Shown in pieces: positions 1 through 7,505 of a DNA stretch of 30,350 bases (position 1 is the first letter of the stretch; every line of letters begins with the position of its first letter). This DNA is from Candidatus Gastranaerophilales bacterium (GTDB lineage: Bacteria; Cyanobacteriota; Vampirovibrionia; Gastranaerophilales; Gastranaerophilaceae), in contig CALUUL010000023.1 in assembly GCA_944323945.1 (NCBI GenBank), positions 1 through 30,350 on the forward strand, in the 5' to 3' direction. A model generated the notes under the pieces. The model searched no databases. It worked only from the letters and a program-made list of their open reading frames with translations, and was not told the DNA's origin. The translations under genes were made by a program, and so were the position numbers.

Positions 1-315
1 ATTTTTATTCTTTTCTTTGAGTTCCTTTGATATTATTTTATCTTTTATGTTCTCTATTCTAGATTTTATACCATCTCTTTTTATTTCATTTTTCTCTACT
101 CCACCATACAAAACTGTTTTTTCTTTATTTACATTTGAATTATCTTTTGCAGAACTACCACTGCCTTTTTCTGTATAAGTTTTTGATTTTGTTCTATTTC
201 GAACCTGTCATTCGCTTGGCTTTGCCTGCTGCTCATTTCGGTTCTCATTTCTTCGAGTTCGCTCGTTTCAATCGACTTCACTCTACACAAAATCAACTTC
301 ATTCCAAACTGCCAT
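1..315 (-). pseudogene. Degraded or frameshifted partial gene, unknown function
   Basis: On the minus strand an ATG at 315 follows a good ribosome site (AAGGAG at 327-322, 6-nt spacing) and starts MAVWNEVDFV, but a TAG ends it after ten codons. The same frame meets two more TGA stops (the last at 210-208) and is then open for 69 codons to the window edge, with a Lys/Glu/Asn-rich sequence including GSGSSAKDNS and VLYGGVEKNE. A second minus frame is open over 353-129. The 205-310 stretch is richer in G+C than its surroundings and reads as Arg/Glu/Gln-rich in more than one frame. I read this as a real gene broken by point changes or frameshifts, with its 3' end outside the window. The family is not recognised. 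Confidence 0.35.
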
Positions 316-356
316 ATTTTTCTCCTTTCTTGTTTATGACTTTTTATGGACACAAA

Positions 357-386
357 AAATAGACAAGTTATAAAACCTGTCTATTT
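357..386. terminator. Terminator-like hairpin
   Basis: A 9-bp stem (AAATAGACA 357-365 with TGTCTATTT 378-386) encloses a 12-nt loop. On the minus strand it is followed by a T run, on the plus strand by a T-rich stretch. It lies just upstream of the broken minus-strand gene at 315, so it may insulate that gene from tRNA-side transcription. No gene clearly ends here. Confidence 0.4.
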
Positions 387-763
387 GTATTTATTTTAAT
401 TATTTATTATTCTATGCTAACAAGTAATACTTTATTACAAAGCGTTTACTTTTCTCTAAAAAATTTACTCAAACTTTCAATATATTATGAATTTTTTCAA
501 TTTAATTTATATTTAAACACTATTATACCTGAAGTTTTGTGATAATGGTCACCTTTTCCTTTTTTAGTACTCAAGTCTCTTATCAAACTTCACTTACATT
601 ATAATGTAAATATTGTATTTTTTCAACCCTAAACTCTTTAATATAAAAGGACTTTTTTTATTAGGCAAAAGAGAATTTTAAGTTATATCGCGAAAAATCT
701 TAAAAAGATCACAAAAGGAAATTCTCTGTTTTTGGGTAAAACGCGCAGTCTGTGGGATTCTGA
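387..763. other. Gene-free stretch with palindromes
   Basis: I see no convincing coding region here. The stretch holds a perfect 16-bp palindrome (594-609, TTACATTATAATGTAA), a shorter inverted repeat GTAATA/TATTAC (424-429/433-438), and a nested structure at 670-727: a perfect 9-bp repeat AGAGAATTT/AAATTCTCT enclosing a 5-bp hairpin (697-701/705-709). The one ORF here (683-919, minus) runs through tRNA-Val antisense-fashion and is not a gene. Confidence 0.5.
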
Positions 764-793
764 CATAAAAAAAGAGACCTTAGTCGGTCTCTT
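764..793 (-). terminator. Intrinsic terminator of tRNA-Val
   Basis: AAGAGACC (772-779) pairs with GGTCTCTT (786-793) around a 6-nt loop. On the minus strand the stem is followed by a T run (complement of 767-773). It lies 12 bp past the tRNA 3' end. Confidence 0.85.
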
Positions 794-804
794 CCTTATA
801 AATT

Positions 805-877
805 TGGGCAGTACTGGACTCGAACCAGCGACCTCCACAATGTCAATGTGATGCGCTACCAACTGCGCTAACCGCCC
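805..877 (-). tRNA. trnV: tRNA-Val (anticodon GAC)
   Basis: A full cloverleaf is visible on the minus strand: acceptor GGGCGGT/ACTGCCC, D arm GCGC/GCGC with AGTTGGTA loop, anticodon stem TCACA/TGTGG (one G-T pair) with loop TTGACAT giving anticodon GAC, and T arm GCTGG-TTCGAGT-CCAGT. The discriminator base is A. CCA is not encoded. A terminator follows directly, and the MATE gene lies upstream on the same strand. Confidence 0.95.
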
Positions 878-929
878 AAAACTTATGCTTATTATAAATG
901 AATTATTTTGTTTTATCAATATTTTCTTA

Positions 930-2321
930 TTAACTATGTAAGTGATTATGATGATTATGATCTTGATGTATTCTTACTTTATGGACAATTGGCTTTATAC
1001 TTCTAAAATAGCCTATAGACAATATCAAACAGGCACTTACCCACGCAATTGGCCCAGCATAAAATATTCCGACATAACCAAATTTAATCGCCCAATATAC
1101 TGCTGCAAAAGTTCGCATTAAAAGTTCAGCTATACTTGCACATAATGGAAAAACAATTTCCCCCATACCTTGAAGTGCATTTCTGTACACAAAAATTTGC
1201 GAAAGAAAAATATAAAAGAATGTACTAATTAAAAGATACTCATGAGCAATGTCAATAATTTCAAATGTTGCACTACCTATAAATTCTTTTATTATGTCAG
1301 CACCCCAAAATCTCATTATGAGTGCCATTAGAATACTTAAAATGATATTTAAAATAGAAATTTTAACAACACCAGTACGAATTCTTCTAAACTTCCTTGC
1401 ACCAAAGTTTTGAGCTACAAAAGTTGCAAGTGCTACACCAAAAGATATCATAGGAAGTGTAGCAATCTGCTCAATTCTTAATGCAGCAGTCATAGCTGCT
1501 ATTATGTTGGAGCCAAAAGAATTACAAACACTTTGTATAACAATTACACTAAGTCCAATTATAGAAAACTGTATCGACATAGGTATGCCTACTCGTAAAT
1601 GTTCAATTACAGATTCTAAAAATTCATCATCAAGTTTAATTAACCAATCTTGTTTTTTTAAATGTAAAATAGGAAATTTCTTCTTTACATATATAAGACA
1701 AAGAAGAACAGAAATTCCCTGAGACAACACAACAGCAAAAGCAGAACCTGCAACTCCCCATTTTAAAATTTCTATAAAATATAGAGCTAAAATTATATTT
1801 ACAATAGATGCCAAAATTAAAAAATATAATGGTGTTTTACTATCACCCAATGCCCTAATTATACTTGCAAGGAGATTATATAAAGATGTGGCAATAAGTC
1901 CCAATATAATAACTTCTATATACCAAAATGCATTATGATATATATTTTGAGGAACGTTTAACCATCGTAAAACAGGATTCATTAATAAAGAACAAAATAA
2001 AGTAAAAAATATAGTTGCAGATATACTTAAAACAGTAGAAATAACAACAGAGTTTTTTACTCCGTCTATATCTTTAGCCCCGAATCTTTGACCTGTGACT
2101 ACTGCAAAACCATTTGTCAATCCAACTATAATAAAGGTTATAAGAAAAAATAAAGGAGCAACTGCTCCAACAGCAGCAAAAGCCTCAACTCCTAAAAGCC
2201 TTCCTACTATGACTAAGTCAGCAATATTATATAGCTGTTGAAATATATTACCAATTAATAACGGAACTGAGAATAATAATATTAGCTTTAAAGGTTCACC
2301 TTTTGTTAAATCTTTAATCAT
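930..2321 (-). CDS. MATE-family multidrug/cation efflux transporter
   Basis: A 463-aa inner-membrane protein with about twelve hydrophobic segments. It belongs to the MATE family, which exports organic cations, drugs or metabolites in exchange for Na+ or H+. The opening (EPLKLILLFSVPLLIGNIFQQLYNIADLVIVGRLLG, residues 8-43 in part) and the ALGDSKTPLYF and ALQGMGEI stretches at equivalent places in the two halves are typical of the NorM/DinF-like MATE fold. Length is normal. The last 17 residues are unusual: nearly half histidine (HQDHNHHNHLHS), outside the normal family end. No clear ribosome site precedes the ATG. The His-rich secreted peptide gene lies 41 bp upstream on the same strand. The family call is firm; the substrate is unknown. 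Confidence 0.93.
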   Translation of the reverse strand: MIKDLTKGEPLKLILLFSVPLLIGNIFQQLYNIADLVIVGRLLGVEAFAAVGAVAPLFFLITFIIVGLTNGFAVVTGQRFGAKDIDGVKNSVVISTVLSISATIFFTLFCSLLMNPVLRWLNVPQNIYHNAFWYIEVIILGLIATSLYNLLASIIRALGDSKTPLYFLILASIVNIILALYFIEILKWGVAGSAFAVVLSQGISVLLCLIYVKKKFPILHLKKQDWLIKLDDEFLESVIEHLRVGIPMSIQFSIIGLSVIVIQSVCNSFGSNIIAAMTAALRIEQIATLPMISFGVALATFVAQNFGARKFRRIRTGVVKISILNIILSILMALIMRFWGADIIKEFIGSATFEIIDIAHEYLLISTFFYIFLSQIFVYRNALQGMGEIVFPLCASIAELLMRTFAAVYWAIKFGYVGIFYAGPIAWVSACLILSIGYFRSIKPIVHKVRIHQDHNHHNHLHS

Positions 2322-2362
2322 AAGTATAAATCCGTACTTATTAATATATAAAAATAAACAAA

Positions 2363-2626
2363 TTAATTACACCACCATAAACACATATGATGTTTTGTCC
2401 TCTTATGAGAATGTTCGTGTTTTGGTTTATGTTTATGTTTTGGTTTGTGCTTTTTATGATGACATTTATGAAGTTTACACTCATCATTTTCAGAATGTGA
2501 ACTAAAAACAATTTCAGTATTATTCTTTTTTAAACCAAACCAAGTAAAATCACCATCAGCTTTGGCAATGGAAGAAAAAGACGTAATTATTATACAAAAA
2601 AATACGACCAAAAATTTCTTAGACAT
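2363..2626 (-). CDS. Small secreted His/Lys-rich, probably metal-binding peptide
   Basis: An 87-aa protein. Residues 1-23 form a clear Sec signal peptide (basic start, hydrophobic VVFFCIIITSF core, SSIAKA-D cleavage site). The mature part ends in a low-complexity His/Lys tract (HKCHHKKHKPKHKHKPKHEH region) with several Cys. This composition suggests binding of Ni, Zn, Co or Cu, but no family is recognised. The ATG at 2626 is preferred over an upstream TTG because GAGGA sits 7 nt before it. It lies just upstream of the MATE gene, whose product also ends in a His-rich tail, so the two may form a metal-handling pair. Function is inferred from composition only. Confidence 0.7.
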   Translation of the reverse strand: MSKKFLVVFFCIIITSFSSIAKADGDFTWFGLKKNNTEIVFSSHSENDECKLHKCHHKKHKPKHKHKPKHEHSHKRTKHHMCLWWCN

Positions 2627-2639
2627 CAAAGTATCCTCT

Positions 2640-2991
2640 TGGAAAAACTACACCCAAACATATAAAAAACTCCCCTCATTGTACGACATTGGAACTTTTT
2701 GTGCAAGAGTTTTATGAGAAAATTGTTAATATTAATAGCTTAAAAGTTTTTACATTGATAGAAAATTTTAGAAAATTGGCATAATGTTCAAATAGAGGTT
2801 ATTAATAAGTACCCAGTTTAATCCTTAACTAACAATAAATTATATTTTATTAGAATATATGCTTGTTTTCATTCTATTATCATTTTTTTATTTTTTAAAG
2901 ATTTTTAAAATTACAAAATTACAAAGACTAAAAATAAGGTTGAAAAATAATCAGCATAATACTTTTGAATGTAATAAAAAAGTAATTTTGT
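2640..2991. other. Intergenic stretch, possible left end of the mobile element
   Basis: This AT-rich stretch separates the divergent His-rich peptide (minus) and toxin (plus) genes; I see no ORF in it. It probably holds the peptide promoter. The sequence at 2664-2679 (AAAAAACTCC followed by CCTCA) loosely resembles the recombinase/tRNA-Asn junction at 20429-20440 (AAAAACTCCTCA) with a 2-nt gap. That is only a weak hint of the left boundary of the element. Confidence 0.3.
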
Positions 2992-3032
2992 GAATTACTG
3001 TAATTCAAGCGTTCTTATGCTATAATTAGCAT
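2992..3032 (+). promoter_or_regulatory. Toxin promoter with two palindromes
   Basis: An extended -10 box (TGC-TATAAT, 3018-3026) ends 6 bp before the toxin ATG, so transcription should start at or next to the start codon. A perfect 7-bp inverted repeat, GAATTAC-T-GTAATTC (2992-3006), covers the -35 area. A second, ATGCTA-TAAT-TAGCAT (3017-3032), overlaps the -10. Both are good candidates for repressor operators. Confidence 0.6.
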
Positions 3033-3389
3033 ATGACTCAGCGTGCAGAAGCCTTGGAAGTATATTTTTATAAAACAAATTCAGGTAATGAGCCTGTTCG
3101 TGAATGGTTAAAAGATTTACCCAAAGAAGATATGCGTACAATCGGCTTTGATATCAAAACTGTTCAATATGGCTATCCAATTGGTATGCCGTTAACTCGT
3201 GTTCTTCATGGAACTGGTGGTTTGGAGGAAGTTCGCTGTAATATTTCAAACGGTATAGCACGAGTAATTTTCTATGTTGAAGACAATACAATGGTTCTTT
3301 TGCACGCATTTATCAAGAAAACACAGGAAACTCCTAAAAAAGAATTAGATGTTGCTATTAAACGATATAAGGAATTATACAAAAAATAG
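3033..3389 (+). CDS. Gp49/HigB-type toxin of a toxin-antitoxin system (RelE fold)
   Basis: A 118-aa protein that fits the phage-derived Gp49-like family (PF05973), whose members are HigB-like, usually ribosome-dependent mRNA endonucleases. Visible signatures are the N-terminal VYFYKTNSGNEPVREWL, the central LEEVRCN...ARVIFYVED strands and the typical end LLHAFIKKTQETPKKELDVA. Length is normal. The usual partner, a HigA-type XRE antitoxin, normally follows immediately on the same strand. Here the next gene is the ABC-3C effector, and the only HigA-like gene is 3.5 kb away on the opposite strand (6909-7193). No ribosome site precedes the ATG and the -10 ends 6 bp upstream, so the transcript is probably leaderless. 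Confidence 0.85.
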   Translation: MTQRAEALEVYFYKTNSGNEPVREWLKDLPKEDMRTIGFDIKTVQYGYPIGMPLTRVLHGTGGLEEVRCNISNGIARVIFYVEDNTMVLLHAFIKKTQETPKKELDVAIKRYKELYKK

Positions 3390-3495
3390 TATATTATAAT
3401 GATTGATTGTACCTCTTAATATAATTTAACATTTTCTAAAACTTATACTTTTTATTGTATCATGCAAGTAATGTGGATAAATTGTTTAGGTACTA

Positions 3496-4659
3496 ATGGC
3501 AGATAATAGAAATGACCAAAGTGGATTATACAGTTTGTCAGGCTTTGCTTACCAAATAAAAGTCTTTTTTTATTATGCAATGCTACTAAAAGATGAAAAC
3601 AGTTCTATAGAATTTGAATCATTAGATGATATTGCTATTAAGAATATAGAAAAATTTGACAACTATGACACAACTTTTATTAGTAAAATTGAAGATGAAA
3701 ATTCTACTTATCAAATTATTCAAGTTAAGTATACAAAAATAACTGAAAAGAAAACTAAAGATGTAATATTGCGATGGCTATTAGCGTTAAAAAGCCATTC
3801 TAATATTAAAAAATTTATACTATTTACAGACGAAAAATATTCAAATAATAATTTGATTAACAATATATCTGCAAAAGAATTGTATAGATATGTACTAAGT
3901 GCTAAAAAAGAAAAAGCAAATTCAATCAAAAGTAGGGTTAAAACATTATTCTTTACAGAAGGTACCTATAGAGAGTTTTATAAGTTATTAAAGAAAATAA
4001 AAGATAATATGCATTATATAAGCAATAATGATATTGATGATAACATAAAATCTGTTGCTAGTAATCATTTTAAACGCAAGGCAGTTTCAGAAGTTATTTA
4101 TTGTGCAAGGTTAGTATCTGCTCTAAAAGATATAACTCATAATATTCTGGAAAATGTTTTATTAACAAAGCCCTATATTCTTAATTTAGCGGAATTAAAT
4201 AAGATTGAAGAAAAAATAATACAACATACAAATGAAATAATGCCAATTCCACTATCCTACGCTGAATTCAAAAAGGTAAACACAATTGATATTGATTCTT
4301 ACACACGTAAAAGAGAATATAAACAACTTCAACATTGTGAACTACCATTAACAGGAATTAAAAGGAATTTACAACAATGTTGCTATTATGTTGATTTTAG
4401 ACATAGAATTCTTGCAATGGGCAATCATGAAAAAATTGCCGATATAGAGCTGCAATCCTATGAAAATTTTGAGAGAGTACAAGAAACATTAGCATATAAT
4501 AATAAAGATACTCCTCGCAATAGATTAGATGAAACTCAAAAAATTAAAAATGAAATAGTACCAAAGCCTGAACTTAGCTTAGGGACATATATTTATTTAA
4601 CAAAAGAAAAAGAAATCGTAGGAGAAAATCAAATTTCTTGGAAGGATGAAGATGAATAG
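3496..4659 (+). CDS. ABC-three-component system effector: DUF4297/Cap4-like nuclease with C-terminal ABC-3C domain
   Basis: A 387-aa protein, first of three overlapping genes. The N-terminal third resembles the DUF4297/Cap4-type restriction-endonuclease fold: GFAYQ at 16-20, acidic residues E39, D44 and D45, then a strand ending Q76-V77-K78, the QxK version of the (D/E)xK site. The extreme C-terminus (LGTYIYLTKEKEI...QISW) resembles the C-terminal domain that couples effectors to the middle component and ATPase in ABC-3C systems (described by Aravind and colleagues). By analogy it should cut DNA when the ATPase complex senses invading nucleic acid. The start lacks a strong ribosome site. Architecture supports the call; target and trigger are inferred. 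Confidence 0.75.
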   Translation: MADNRNDQSGLYSLSGFAYQIKVFFYYAMLLKDENSSIEFESLDDIAIKNIEKFDNYDTTFISKIEDENSTYQIIQVKYTKITEKKTKDVILRWLLALKSHSNIKKFILFTDEKYSNNNLINNISAKELYRYVLSAKKEKANSIKSRVKTLFFTEGTYREFYKLLKKIKDNMHYISNNDIDDNIKSVASNHFKRKAVSEVIYCARLVSALKDITHNILENVLLTKPYILNLAELNKIEEKIIQHTNEIMPIPLSYAEFKKVNTIDIDSYTRKREYKQLQHCELPLTGIKRNLQQCCYYVDFRHRILAMGNHEKIADIELQSYENFERVQETLAYNNKDTPRNRLDETQKIKNEIVPKPELSLGTYIYLTKEKEIVGENQISWKDEDE

Positions 4660-5089
4660 TTTAGAAAATGAAGCTGAAGCAATACAACTAAGCATATACT
4701 GCGATATTATATGTCAAATCTTATTTTTGCATAGGAATATTTCAGTGAATAAACTATTACCAATTGCGTACTTACTAAAAAAATATAATTTATACAAAAA
4801 AGCATATACTGCACATGATTCCAATGACTTAGCGTACAAACTGATATCGTTGCTTAATGGAAAATATTCTGACTATTGTCATAATATCAAAATTATATCA
4901 AAGGCCTTACATCTTTTATTATTAAATGAAAATATTACTTTAGAAGATGGTATTTTATTCTTTTTAGAACGAAAAGATAATGCAAAGAAATTTTTGTATG
5001 ATGAAAATACATTCTTTTATAACGCAATTGAAGAATGCAAAAAAATGCCAGAAATTCAATTTTTAAAGGAGATTTTACAAAATGTTTAA
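4652..5089 (+). CDS. ABC-three-component system middle component
   Basis: A 145-aa, mostly helical protein with no motif I can name. Its position between a DUF4297-like effector and an SMC-like ATPase, its size (middle components are about 150 aa) and its helical opening (EAEAIQLSIYCDIICQILFL then VNKLLPIAYLLKKY) fit the middle component of ABC-3C systems, thought to bridge effector and ATPase. The ATG at 4652 is preferred because AAGGA at 4642-4646 sits 5 nt before it; the ATG at 4646 overlaps that site. The gene overlaps the effector stop by 8 bp and the ATPase start by 8 bp, implying coupled translation. Confidence 0.7.
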   Translation: MNSLENEAEAIQLSIYCDIICQILFLHRNISVNKLLPIAYLLKKYNLYKKAYTAHDSNDLAYKLISLLNGKYSDYCHNIKIISKALHLLLLNENITLEDGILFFLERKDNAKKFLYDENTFFYNAIEECKKMPEIQFLKEILQNV

Positions 5090-6878
5090 GATAACAGAGT
5101 TAACATTTTATAATAATTTGGAAGAACCATATAGTTATGAATTTGTTTCAGGGGTAAATTATTTTAAAGGCGAAAATAATTCTGGAAAGACAGTTTTCTA
5201 TAATTTGATTGATTATATGCTAGGCTCCAGCAAAGAAATTAAAAATGAGGAATGGTATAAAAATGTAAAAAAAATAACCATGAAAGTTTCCAATAATGGA
5301 ATTTCGTATATTTTAACTCGAACCAAAAATAAAGATGAGAATTATTTTACAGTAGAAGGAACTACAAATTTTGAGTCAATGCAACCAATTTCTTACAGAG
5401 AATATAAAATAAAACTAGAAAGCATTTTTACCTTGAATGAGTTATTATTAAATAATATAAAAATATTTACTGGGCAGGAATTAACATATCGAACTTTTAC
5501 AATATTTAATTTTTTAGGTGAAAAGCGACAGGGAAATATCCAAGATTTTTTGGATAAAGGTAGAGATATTGAATACTCTGTAAAGCTTCCATCTTTATTA
5601 AATTTCATATTTAATAAGAATTTAAAAAGAATTTTTGAATTGGAAAAAAAACTTGAAAATTTAGAAAAAGAAGTTAAAAAGTTAGAATTAAAGAAAAACC
5701 AATATGATTTTATAGCGAAAGAAATAAATAACAATATTATAATTTTAAACTTGAATATACAGTATAATGGCAAAAATTTAGAGTTGATAAAACAAAGACT
5801 TGAACAATACAAGTTAATGGAAAAAGATACAAAGTCCGTTAATAGCAATAATAAAAATATAACTGAGCTCTCATTAATGCTTGAAAATATTGATGAACAA
5901 TTGAAAACATATCAAAGTTATAAACATGGTATTAAAAATATTGAAAAAGAGAGTAACAATAGGAAAAAATTATTAGTTGCTTTAGATAATATATTAAAGA
6001 ATAACAATGAGTATACATATTTGTTTGATGCAATAAAAAAACTTTTAAATGAGCTAAATACTACCATATCGTTTAGTCAAAATTCCATCTGTGACAAAAC
6101 AATTGATACTTTGCAAAAGCAGAGAGAACTTATTAAAAATGAAATCAAGAAAAATGATTCTAAATTTAAACTATATTCAATAAAGGAAAAAGAAAAAGCT
6201 GTAATTTTACTTGAAAACTATTTAAAACAAAATATAGTCGATTCTAATGAAGAATTAGCAGAAAAAATTTCAAAAATTAAATCTATTAAAGATGAATTGA
6301 TTGAACTTAAAAACAAAGATGACTTAACCAAAATCAATGATTTGTCTGAGTACATAACAAATTTATATAATTCTGCAAAAGATGTTTCAGATTTTGTCAA
6401 GATAGATACCGATAAATCTAAATTCCATATTCGGTATCTTAAAAAAGGTAATATTTTACAACCAGAGATTGAAGAAGTACAAATTATTGAAAAAGGTAAA
6501 AACAAAGAAAAAGTCCAACAATATGTATTAACAAACTACTATACTGGAAGTATGGCTAGACATACTCTAATTCAAATCTGTGGATATTTCGGCTTTTTAA
6601 AACTACTGATAAAAAATGGTGAATACCCTTTAATTCCAATATTTATTGGTGACCATTTATCAAAACCATTTGATGAAAAAAATATTAATGCACTAGGAAA
6701 AGTATTAAATACTGCGATAGAGGACATTGGAAAAGATAATATTCAAATCTTTTTATTTGATGATGAAGAAGCATCTAAATTAGGACTTAATACAGATAAA
6801 ATTATTAATTTAATAGAATATAACAAACATAATCAGAAAGTAAAAACAGGTTTCATACCTTTTTATAAAACTCTTTAA
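5082..6878 (+). CDS. ABC-three-component system ATPase (SMC/RecN-like ABC ATPase)
   Basis: A 598-aa ABC ATPase of the SMC/Rad50 type. Walker A is GENNSGKT (30-37) near the N-terminus. A Lys/Glu/Asn-rich coiled coil spans roughly 180-430. The C-terminal lobe has a degenerate signature (TGSMARHTLIQI) followed by a Walker B-like strand PLIPIFIGDH and SKPFDE. The two ATPase halves pack after the coiled coil folds back. In ABC-3C systems this subunit is thought to sense foreign nucleic acid and license the nuclease. AAGGAG at 5066-5071 sits 10 nt before the ATG, inside the previous gene. AT content is very high, as in the other two genes of the cassette. No clear terminator follows. Confidence 0.85.
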   Translation: MFKITELTFYNNLEEPYSYEFVSGVNYFKGENNSGKTVFYNLIDYMLGSSKEIKNEEWYKNVKKITMKVSNNGISYILTRTKNKDENYFTVEGTTNFESMQPISYREYKIKLESIFTLNELLLNNIKIFTGQELTYRTFTIFNFLGEKRQGNIQDFLDKGRDIEYSVKLPSLLNFIFNKNLKRIFELEKKLENLEKEVKKLELKKNQYDFIAKEINNNIIILNLNIQYNGKNLELIKQRLEQYKLMEKDTKSVNSNNKNITELSLMLENIDEQLKTYQSYKHGIKNIEKESNNRKKLLVALDNILKNNNEYTYLFDAIKKLLNELNTTISFSQNSICDKTIDTLQKQRELIKNEIKKNDSKFKLYSIKEKEKAVILLENYLKQNIVDSNEELAEKISKIKSIKDELIELKNKDDLTKINDLSEYITNLYNSAKDVSDFVKIDTDKSKFHIRYLKKGNILQPEIEEVQIIEKGKNKEKVQQYVLTNYYTGSMARHTLIQICGYFGFLKLLIKNGEYPLIPIFIGDHLSKPFDEKNINALGKVLNTAIEDIGKDNIQIFLFDDEEASKLGLNTDKIINLIEYNKHNQKVKTGFIPFYKTL

Positions 6879-6908
6879 CAATCTATCAAATCAATAATAC
6901 AAGGGGAG

Positions 6909-7193
6909 CTAAGCAAAAGATAAAATAATCTTTTTATCTAAGTATTTTGCAACTTTTTCTATTGTGTTCAATGTGATTGAAGTGTTTTCAGGGTCTAAAA
7001 TACGACATATAGCAGTTCTTGAAGTATCAAGTTCTTTTGCAAGACGATTAACCGAAATCTTATCAGATTTCATTTTTGCTTCCAATGCATAGGCTATAAC
7101 TCTTTTTATTGCAATAGCTTCTGACTCTTGAAGTATATTTTCTTCTTCAAGAAAAGTATCAAAATTTGACCCTATATGTTTTTTATTTAACAT
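6909..7193 (-). CDS. HigA-type antitoxin, XRE family
   Basis: A 94-aa HTH protein matching the antitoxins that partner Gp49-like toxins. The opening GSNFDTFLEEENILQESEAIAIKRVIAYALE and the helix-turn-helix SVNRLAKELDTSRTAICRILDPENTSITLNTI (about 49-80) follow that family closely. It should neutralise the toxin and repress its own promoter. GAGG sits 4 nt before the ATG. No toxin gene is next to it: the region downstream is the ABC-3C ATPase on the other strand, and a Gp49-type toxin sits at 3033-3389. It may be the displaced partner of that toxin, or an orphan acting as an anti-toxin or regulator. Confidence 0.82.
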   Translation of the reverse strand: MLNKKHIGSNFDTFLEEENILQESEAIAIKRVIAYALEAKMKSDKISVNRLAKELDTSRTAICRILDPENTSITLNTIEKVAKYLDKKIILSFA

Positions 7194-7219
7194 ATTACCT
7201 CACTTTTAACTACATTATT

Positions 7220-7248
7220 ATTGTACCAAAATTGGTGCAATATTTCAA
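7220..7248 (-). promoter_or_regulatory. Antitoxin promoter with embedded palindromic operator
   Basis: On the minus strand TTGAAA (7248-7243) and TACAAT (7225-7220) are separated by exactly 17 bp, a near-consensus promoter. The -10 and spacer lie inside a 22-bp inverted repeat (7220-7241) of ATTGTACCAA and TTGGTGCAAT, with 9 of 10 positions paired. This is a textbook layout for autorepression by the HigA-type protein. Confidence 0.7.
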
Positions 7249-7505
7249 CCCCTATACTTTAAATTTGTAAAAATAGGTTAAATTTCTTTGTTATCAACGG
7301 TTTACGACCGAATTTATTTATTTTATAATAATAAAAATGGTTAAAATGGAGTAATAGCTCCCTTTTTAGCCGTTTTGGGTTACAATTTTCAGTTTACTCA
7401 ATTCAGATTGTATCTGATTAAACGGAATTAAGGTTTTAAATATATTTATATATAAAAAAATATTTCGTTAAATCAGAATTATTCTGGAATAAACAAGGTA
7501 AAATT
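7249..7505 (+). promoter_or_regulatory. Gene-free stretch with candidate promoter for the methylase-like gene
   Basis: TTTACG (7301-7306) and TATAAT (7324-7329) are spaced by 17 bp on the plus strand, which predicts a leader of about 170 nt before the gene at 7506. The leader contains TTCAGTTTACTCAATTCAG and a later AATCAGAATTATTCTGGAAT stretch that can form a small hairpin. No ORF is convincing here. Confidence 0.4.

Noticed and set aside
1..315. TGA recoded as an amino acid
   Set aside because: TGA serves as a normal stop elsewhere in the window (for example at 8740-8742 and 9174-9176), and the frame also contains TAG.
135..362. 75-aa plus-strand ORF at the left edge
   Set aside because: Composition is that of an antisense frame, and it lacks a start signal; the minus strand has the ribosome site.
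683..919. 78-aa minus-strand ORF with GRLAQLVAHHIDIVEVAGSSP
   Set aside because: It is tRNA-Val read in its own direction as protein, a well-known annotation artefact.
2664..2679. AAAAAACTCC/CCTCA similarity to the tRNA-Asn junction as proof of the left end
   Set aside because: The match is A-rich, short and needs a 2-nt gap; kept only as a hint.
5393..5848. 151-aa minus-strand ORF inside the ABC ATPase gene
   Set aside because: Antisense shadow of an AT-rich coiled-coil region: Phe/Ser/Leu/Ile-rich, no ribosome site, no family resemblance.
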